DNA from: Sympetrum striolatum
Lineage: Eukaryota; Arthropoda; Insecta; Odonata; Libellulidae
Direction of reading: 5' to 3'
Assembly (NCBI GenBank): GCA_947579665.1
Contig: OX388346.1
Span: 92,692,615-92,756,614 of the forward strand
Length of the DNA: 64,000 nucleotides
Position 1 is the first letter of the stretch; each line of letters begins with the position of its first letter. The notes below the pieces were generated by a model. It made no database searches, was not told where the DNA came from, and was given only the letters and a program-made list of their open reading frames with translations. Both the position numbers and the translations under genes were made by a program. Positions 57,251-64,000 of this stretch are shown piece after piece.

Positions 57251-57450
57251 TAGTTACGCGACCTTCGAGAGAAAACAAAAAAGCGTTACAGGGAAGTAGT
57301 TGCCAGGACAGATAGCTACTTTTGGTCATTTTTTCCGCGAAGTATTAGAGAAGCAAATAGCTCTCCAGATTAGATATATATTTCGGTGTCTTACACCCCC
57401 TGCCACGCGCCACTGGCGGGTGCGGGGTTTAAATGTAAATGTAAATGTAT
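57251..57450 (+). pseudogene. LINE family L1x, last coding block and tail
   Basis: The frame reads LRDLREKTKKRYREVVARTD, SYFWSFFPRSIREANSSPD and stop at 57371. It is followed by TCTTACACCCCCTGCCACGC, GCGGGTGCGGGGTT and an (AAATGT)n tail at about 57432-57449. It is the same polyprotein end as at 21830-21950 and on the minus strand at 21030-21115. It is severely 5' truncated but without a frameshift in this stretch. Confidence 0.82.
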
Positions 57451-57459
57451 ACATTATAA

Positions 57460-59047
57460 TTTGAAATAATTTCAAAATGAGCTATACACCTCGCAGCCAG
57501 TTAATCAAATCTCGTAAAATCAACTATAATTTTATCATGAAAAGTATTTTGCGAGGATTCTTTTCTCTCTATTTCTAAATTCTCAATTTTTTTCGGATGA
57601 AAGGACGCCCGTGTGTATCGCTGCGAACGGAGAAAATGCGAAAGTGAGCGACAAGGAAATCTGGATACACCACAAAGCAGAAATTTCAATTGCAGATAAC
57701 TCGATAAGTACTTCCGGCGAAACCCAGAACTAATGAAACGATGTTTCCTTGCCGTGCTACATGGTGCTGCCATCTTTTGGCAAATACCACGGCACGAAAA
57801 TTAAAAAGAGAAAGAGGAAATGAGTAGAATGAGAGAATGTGAGGGTTATTTTGGTGGAGTGACGAGGATACTACTGAAAGAAGAGCTTAATGCTCATCCA
57901 CATAGCTCACGGCCAATATAACAGGACGTAACCATCAGCGAGCAACAGTCGATAAACCATTGCAACTAAAACTAGACAAAATTCCTCTTCTAATTCGTGA
58001 ATCTAAGTAAAGATAGTGCATGAATCTAAAAGTATGCTTGGAACTTACAGTATAATAATAGTTTGGCAAAATATCGAGGAATGTCAATTACTTATGATTA
58101 AGAGGATTGTGAAACTTTGGATATTAAAAGCAATGAATTCCTCGGTATATGTAATATTTCCGTATAGGTTATTTTGAATTAAGTAAATAAGAACGATATG
58201 AATGCCATTCAATTCGAATACATATTAACTAAAACACTAAAAAACCCCTGCAGTTTTCGGGTATAGTCGCACTTCGCCACAGAAGCAGCGGATATTTAAT
58301 AATTCTCCTATAATATTATTTACAGTAGTCATCATGGAACGTAACACCAGTACTGTATACGAAATGCATGCGTATTCAAAGATAAATACCTCGAGGTTGA
58401 TCCGATACCATTTCTAAGGTCAGTGAACCGTAGATAAGGCAGCCAAACATATGACCACTCAGATATGCTCACTTAAATTAGAGGAATGACTGTAGAAAAC
58501 ACTTAAACCTGTGTGGAAAATATCAATTTTTCCCTGTTTGTCCGATTTCCTCGGAGATCCAGATTTCCAATCTTTTCATAAGTGTCCGATACAAGCAACC
58601 TTTTCCATAAAACAAATTTTTAGCGAACCTTTTGACAAAAGTTTTATTTTGAATGGTTTCATTTGGAATGAGCGTAACTCCCAAATCCTCAGACAACGTT
58701 TACTGCCGTCGCTGACCTTATTTCCCGGGATTTCGATCTAATGGTTTTCATTCCCGAGTGCCAAGGGTTTTCTTGTGACACCATAACGACTCTGACCCGG
58801 ATATTACACCATAAATACGCTGGGACCACTTGTGCAAGGACCTTCTACGGCCCAAAGTTCGCTTTCAACACTCTCCATTGAGATCCAGGATATACAGGAT
58901 TCAATTAAATACACGAAAATAGCTAAATCCGGAATCTATGACGGAATTAACTTCAACAGAAATTTATTGAGAAGTTAACGACTATCATTTGCTGAAATAT
59001 ATCGTTTTTCAACAATAAAATTGATACAAGTGGAACTGAAGGTTACT
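57460..59047. other. unassigned sequence
   Basis: The frames minus 57501-57773 and plus 58511-58741 have no recognised motif, and there are no element ends. Confidence 0.5.
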
Positions 59048-59051
59048 TTAA

Positions 59052-59634
59052 CCCTCAAGTACTCGCGTCTGGGTCGAATCGACCCATGTGAATTTTAAAA
59101 TTCCATATATTTTTATTAGTGCCTTTTTACATCTTCTTTCTTATAGTAGCTGAGTTTTAGAATGTTCTGAACCAGTCATGCATTTTTGCCGGAAATGGAA
59201 GTTTAATTATTTAAACTAATTTTTCTTAACGGTAGTGCCAGGTAGATGAAAGGCCATTACGTAAAATATTGCATTTTTGACCTTGTTTCCGCCTTAATTT
59301 TTAGAGATATTATATAAATTTCATATAATTAATAATTATCATTAGTATATAAAATGCTATTTTATTTTTAAACAGTTTACTTTTATACGCAATATTCAAA
59401 ATTTATCAGCCATATAATCGGCGTCAGGGATATCGAATTTTTACAAAATATTAAAATTATTTGGAAATATTTATTTGATTTTATTTTAATAACCAGATAA
59501 ACCGTTAACATGACATAATGAGTTAAAAATGTATTCACTACAATTTGAGACAATTTTCCCGTTTGGAAGATGTCGGGTCGATTCCATCCAACGCGAGTAC
59601 TGACGTGACGATTTGGGACGCGAGTACTCGAGGG
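59052..59634. mobile_element. piggyBac-type MITE
   Basis: A 583-bp element bounded by TTAA on both sides (59048-59051 and 59635-59638), with inverted ends CCCTCAAGTACTCGCGTC and CCCTCGAGTACTCGCGTC (17 of 18). TTAA targets and CCC(T/N) ends are diagnostic of the piggyBac superfamily. The right end has a second copy of the end motif (GGGTCGATTCC..ACGCGAGTACTGACG at 59575-59605). The AT-rich interior has no transposase frame. Confidence 0.9.
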
Positions 59635-59638
59635 TTAA

Positions 59639-60120
59639 TTATCAAAGTCGTAAGATGAATGTATCTGATGAGCTACATCGGCCCTGCACCTTCATTCCCC
59701 GAAGTTCTTCATAAATTGTAATTACATTGATGGTCTTACACATGAAATGTAGTATTTTGAAAAAGTGGCGAAAACGTTGATAGGACTTATTTAAATACTA
59801 TCCAAGTATTTATTTTCTATCGTTTCTTAGCCTACATAGAGTCAACATTAACTCGATATGTCAATGGTCGATACCACTCAGTCCCAATTTACAAAACTCT
59901 GCTCACACAAGGGGGCTTTTGCATCAAAAGTTCTCTTGTGAAATAATTAGGACAAAATTGATTTCATAGGAAAGTATATTTGAATGGAACGATACGACAT
60001 TTTACGTGAGGGACCCCTTTAAATTCATACGTAAAGAAAAGTGTATTCAATATCTTTTTCACCTAACAAGATGAAAAGAAAAATGAGAGTGCCTCAGTTT
60101 GTTAAATATTGAAGTAAAAC
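59639..60120. other. unassigned sequence
   Basis: No motif or repeat was recognised. Confidence 0.5.
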
Positions 60121-60121
60121 A

Positions 60122-60755
60122 TCTGATGTGGCCAGCACATGACTTTCTCCATATATAAGATGTAAATATTATATACGACAGTATTTTCGAGCTCTAGATT
60201 CAATTAAAACTTGGAAGATATATACAAATACATTTTTTGTAATTTTTGTAGATAACTGTATACACCTAAATATCAGATTAATGGAGATATTTTGCAAAAA
60301 CGGAAATGAGCTTCGAAAAATAAAGCTTGACTTTCGGTTAACCGATTTACTCCAAAAACTAATCCACTCTAACGGCACCAACCAAAGTGCTATTTATGAA
60401 ATTTGGTGTTGATTTGACAAATAGTTTTCATGTTTGAGCGCCCACAAAGTACATAATCAGCAACTTCCGGTTTATCAGTACTTCACGAATAACTCCTAAA
60501 CAATCAGTGATACGAAAATATGTTTCATACAAAAGTTATAGTAAATTTCATTTTCTAAAACCTTTATTGCTAATAGTATATACCTAAATATCATATTTAT
60601 GGAGGTAGTTTGCAAAAACGGAAATTATATCGAAGAATAAAGCTCGAATTCCGTTTGACCGATTTACTCCAAAAACTAATCAACTCTGACAGCACCTACC
60701 ACATATATGAAGTTTGGTATTGATACGACTAATAGTTTTCATGTTAGAGCGCCCA

Positions 60756-60792
<37 letters not shown>

Positions 60793-60932
60793 ATACACAC
60801 AGACATCATTCCGAAAATGGTCAAAACGAGGTCTACGGACCCCAAAACTTGTATTTCCATTGAAATCTCGAAGTCGATTTTTTTCGTGAAAACAATACTT
60901 TCTCTATACTACGTATATGGAGAAAGTAATAA
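60122..60932 (-). mobile_element. ACTTTCTCC-family element, type A, minus copy
   Basis: In reverse orientation it runs from ATATGGAGAAAGTAA at about 60917-60931 (5' hairpin end with CTTTCTC..) to ATCTGATGTGGCCAGCACAT at about 60121-60140 (3' end). A (CA)n run lies at 60758-60786. GAGCGCCCAC occurs at 60747 and 60436, about 311 bp apart, matching the 317-bp tandem layout of the copy at 16108. The small frames inside are by-products. Confidence 0.8.
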
Positions 60933-60935
60933 AGG

Positions 60936-61470
60936 AGACACAAAGTATAGAATCTATATTCCTTATTCTACTATTTTCAGTTTATATCCAGTTTCCAGAA
61001 AATATTCCAGTTCCAAAGAATGAAAATCATAAACAATGGCATGCCATAAACATAACACAAAATATTTATAGTTGGAAAACTTTAATATAATAACAAAAGG
61101 ACGATGAAAATCTGTTGAGATTTATCTTGAAAGTAATTATTGCAACTGCGTCTATTGATAAAGGTTGAAACAAATTTCGAGGTGAGTTTTCAATTTAATT
61201 TTTTTTTCGAATCCGACGTTTACACGTGAAAGATAAGAAAGGCATTCCCTCGGAAAGTGAAAGCAAATACGAGAGAATGAGAGGAAGGCGTTGAAGTGCA
61301 TCCGGGATTATCACTCATTCACTGAGTCACTCTCCGGATGAAAGAGATTCCTCTGATGCACGAAGATTACCGCGAATGGAGGATTGTAAACACCTCACTT
61401 CTATTTTCATTCCGACAAACGCTCCGGCTGCAGAAATAACCACTTCTCATGCCACATCACCCAATTTTTA
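60936..61470. other. unassigned sequence
   Basis: No motif or repeat was recognised between the two ACTTTCTCC elements. Confidence 0.5.
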
Positions 61471-61474
61471 CATT

Positions 61475-62122
61475 CTCCCTATAAATAGTATAGAGAAAGT
61501 ATTGTACTCCCAAAAAAAATCGACCTCCAGATTTCGACGGAAATAGATGTTTTGGGGCCCATAGAGTTCGTTTTCGCTATTTTCCCGAACATGTCTGTGT
61601 GTCTGTGGTAAAATGTTTGTGGGCGCTCTATCTCAAAAAGTAATTATCCGATCATTTCCAAAATTCATATTTAGTATTTTCCCAACAATGCCAAGAGTTG
61701 ATTAGCTTTTGATGAATATCGCTTAACAGGAATTTGCGGTTAATCCGGAACATAATTTTGTTTCTTAAATATATCTGTCAGAATGCAATGTAGGTACAAT
61801 TATATACAAAAGTTATAGTGAATATTATTATTTAGTTAATTAAATTATTTAGTCAATTAATAGTGAGTTATTAGTGAATACTCGCTAACCGTAAGTTGCT
61901 TTTTATCCAAAAATTGTATTTTTTCTTATATATCTCTGACATTGTGATGAATTTATACACAATTTGTACAAAATTTATAGATAATTTACATTACTACAAC
62001 TTTTGTTTAAAATATCTTTTTTTAACACTCATTGTTTTAGAGTTATTTATATATTACCGGCATAGGCTTCTGTTTTCAATAAATATGGAGAAAGTCAGGT
62101 GTTGGACACATTAGATTTTTGG
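61475..62122 (+). mobile_element. ACTTTCTCC-family element, type B, plus copy 2
   Basis: It starts TTTTTACATTCTCCCTATAA with a GAGAAAGTATTGTACTC arm and ends GGAGAAAGTCAGGTGTTGG, then ACACATTAGATTTTT. It is closely related to the copy at 47715 (for example CGTTTTCGCTATTTTCCCGA), but here the TG run has shrunk to GTCTGTGTGTCTGTGG. Its two tandem units are partly degraded. The plus frame 61896-62114 within it is a by-product. Confidence 0.8.
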
Positions 62123-62125
62123 GAT

Positions 62126-63535
62126 ATGCGCCGGAAATAGAGATTAAAAACAGAGAAGAATCAAAAAAATCATCACGTTTAAGTTTTATGATGTTTTATT
62201 TTGTTATTAGTGATGATTTATACTGATGAGCAGGCAGTATAAAAGGCACTAGGTACTCTCCCAATAGAATGACTAATATCAATATCAGACATTTCTCAGA
62301 ATAGCTTTCAAATTAATTAGAGAAGATATTGGTACGTTTGCTGGAATATTGGATTCCAAGCAGCGATTCTGCAATCAGTTTACAAACGAATGAAATAGAA
62401 GGTATCAATCTGATATGAAGGAAAGGTTCTAAAACGCAGATTCGTGATATATATCGAAAAAAAAGCCGACGACCGCCACTTCAAACAAATCCGTAACGGC
62501 GCCAATTGAGAAAAAATGCAAACAAAAGAATATATCCGAAATGCGCCTTACAAAGGCTCGAGGGAATTAGAGACAGGAATATCATGCGTAGTATTTCCTC
62601 AATCTCTTTAGATAGATTAGCATTTGCGTGAATTAATGTTTAATACAAGTAAATTTCATTATTTTAATACAGAGTTAAAGAAATGGGAGTAAAACGGAAT
62701 GTGGAACAGTGTATATCAGTCATACCTCAGAGTATGGTAATTTATAAGAAAGACATCAATCTCCAACTGAAAATCGGTAAGATTCCATTTGAATTAATAA
62801 AGTTACACTGAAAATATGGTGTAATTGACATTACTAAACAAAAGCAATAACCAATAGAAAGTTAAAAGAAGTATCAGCTGCAGTATAATGCTACGAATTT
62901 AACGACTCAATCAAAATTTATAAAATGTGGGCAGGGTATTAATCTTCAACATTAACGGTCTAATAGACTTAATGTAAATCTATATTATAACATTAGGAGT
63001 ATTTTGCAAGAGGGACTTCCTTTTTCGAGGGATATTACACAGAAGATTCTATGCCGATAAATATAATAGACGCACAATAACCAACAAAGCACAAGCAACT
63101 ATCGCCGTTATGAAAGTGTTCACGAGGCTGCTTACGAATGTGGAAAACCGCCTCTTTCCTGTGCTTGAAAGCGGAAGTGGTTTGCACGGCGAGCACTTAA
63201 TAAATAAGATAGGAATGGTCGAAATTAAGATTGCCTTATCTTTTTTTCCGCCATATTTCACTATTTCACTGAAAATAAGTACTTTTTTAAATATACGTAT
63301 GCCAAGCACGAAGGAAATGTGGAATGTATAACGGCTCATGACCTGTAAATAGAATCTCTAATAGAAAATGTTCGAAAGGTGATTTCTACGGCAATTAATC
63401 AGGACCCTCCGCTTAAGAAAACACAAATATCTCAGCTCTTGTATCCTTCTACAGCAAAGAAGTTCTTATGTGCTTAAAGTTCTGAAAACCAGTGATCCGG
63501 CGAAATATCCAATTGCTTTAGCATAGCATTATTAT
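62126..63535. other. unassigned sequence
   Basis: The opposing frames at about 63049-63339 were read on both strands. Neither has a recognised motif, and there are no repeats shared with other parts. Confidence 0.5.
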
Positions 63536-63539
63536 TTGC

Positions 63540-64000
63540 GAGACCTTTCAAAGCCTTTGAGAATGAAAATGCTTAAGAAAATCCCGTACGACTCTTTGTA
63601 CAATCTAATCCTTGTGAATGAATCCTGATTCAGCAAGATTAACCAGGTCTAGAAGAAAATTTAGGAACCCTAAATGCAGGACTAATATTTTCCAATCGTC
63701 CACCATTAATTTCGGCATAAAAATATGGAGCAGCCTTCCTTGCTATTTAAATGAGGGTACTAGTTTATGTCAATTTAAGGTTAAATTGTTTCAATTTTTA
63801 TTAGAAAAGTACTATTGATTTCTCGAGTTTTACGAATTTAAATTGTAATTGTATTATTTGAAATTTCTTGTGTGTTCATATTTTCTGTTCTTTTTCCGCC
63901 ACAGAGCTTTGTAATTTGTTTTTTTTTCTTTGTTAACAAGCTGTGTAAATTTGTTTTTCTTTGTAAACATGTTTCATAGGACTTTGTCCTAGAACATAAA
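63540..64000 (+). pseudogene. LINE C-terminal relic, continues past the window
   Basis: The frame 63618-63818 reads RLTRSRRKFRNPKCRTNIFQ, SSTINFGIKIWSSLPCYLNE, and ends LCQFKVKLFQFLLEKYY and stop. The TRS-RKxRxPxCRTNxFQSSxxxFGIKxWNSLP layout is a Jockey/CR1-type C-terminus. Just upstream another frame reads DSLYNLILVNES, so a frameshift occurred. The T-rich 3' untranslated region continues to the end of the window, and the tail is not reached. Confidence 0.75.

Overview
The window looks like AT-rich nuclear DNA from an arthropod, most likely an insect with a fairly large genome. Long AT-rich stretches have no open frame longer than about 150 codons. There are many decayed non-LTR retrotransposons (LINEs) with (ATT)n-type tails, tRNA-headed SINE-like repeats, and several families of short DNA transposons with target-site duplications. 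I see no bacterial-type operons, no rRNA or functional tRNA gene, no CRISPR array and no complete host protein-coding gene. The species cannot be named from sequence alone.

Layout. 1-5024 is mostly unassigned, with a 62-nt near-perfect palindrome (2751-2812) and the first hAT-type MITE (3361-3661). 5028-7072 is a DNA element bounded by TA with 19-bp inverted ends, and a 5'-truncated LINE (about 5340-6441) lies inside it. 7352-7456 and 11763-12163 are two copies of one repeat; the second is split by a hAT MITE with a perfect 8-bp target duplication, while the first is the empty site. 14809-15911 is the longest reverse-transcriptase relic. It is followed by a 1-kb element of the 'ACTTTCTCC' family (about 16108-17135) and LINE tails up to 17975. 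19250-19443 is a 26-bp perfect inverted repeat around a possible retroelement tail. 20971-22015 holds two copies of one LINE family head to head. 25655-26290 has tRNA-like repeats.

The right half continues the pattern. Two weak candidates for host exons lie on the minus strand (28250-28372 and 28669-28985). Further elements are a hAT MITE at 29792, SINEs at 31780, 45639 and 50525, a foldback of tRNA-like heads at 36045, a palindromic MITE at about 37817-38092, and LINE relics at 32415, 38463, 40559 (-), 48470 (-), 52235-53560 (a nested cluster), 53799, 54080, 57251 and 63540-64000. There is a fourth hAT MITE at 55317, a piggyBac-type MITE at 59052-59634, and four more ACTTTCTCC elements (44510, 47715, 60122, 61475).

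Nothing here works together as a pathway. The window is best read as a record of successive insertions. The order of some events can be read directly from interrupted copies: LINE into DNA transposon, hAT MITE into an older repeat, and young LINE tail into an old LINE. The most unusual item is the ACTTTCTCC family. It has a terminal hairpin, a dinucleotide run at the same internal place in most copies, and tandem internal units of 317 bp in one type and about 175 bp in another.
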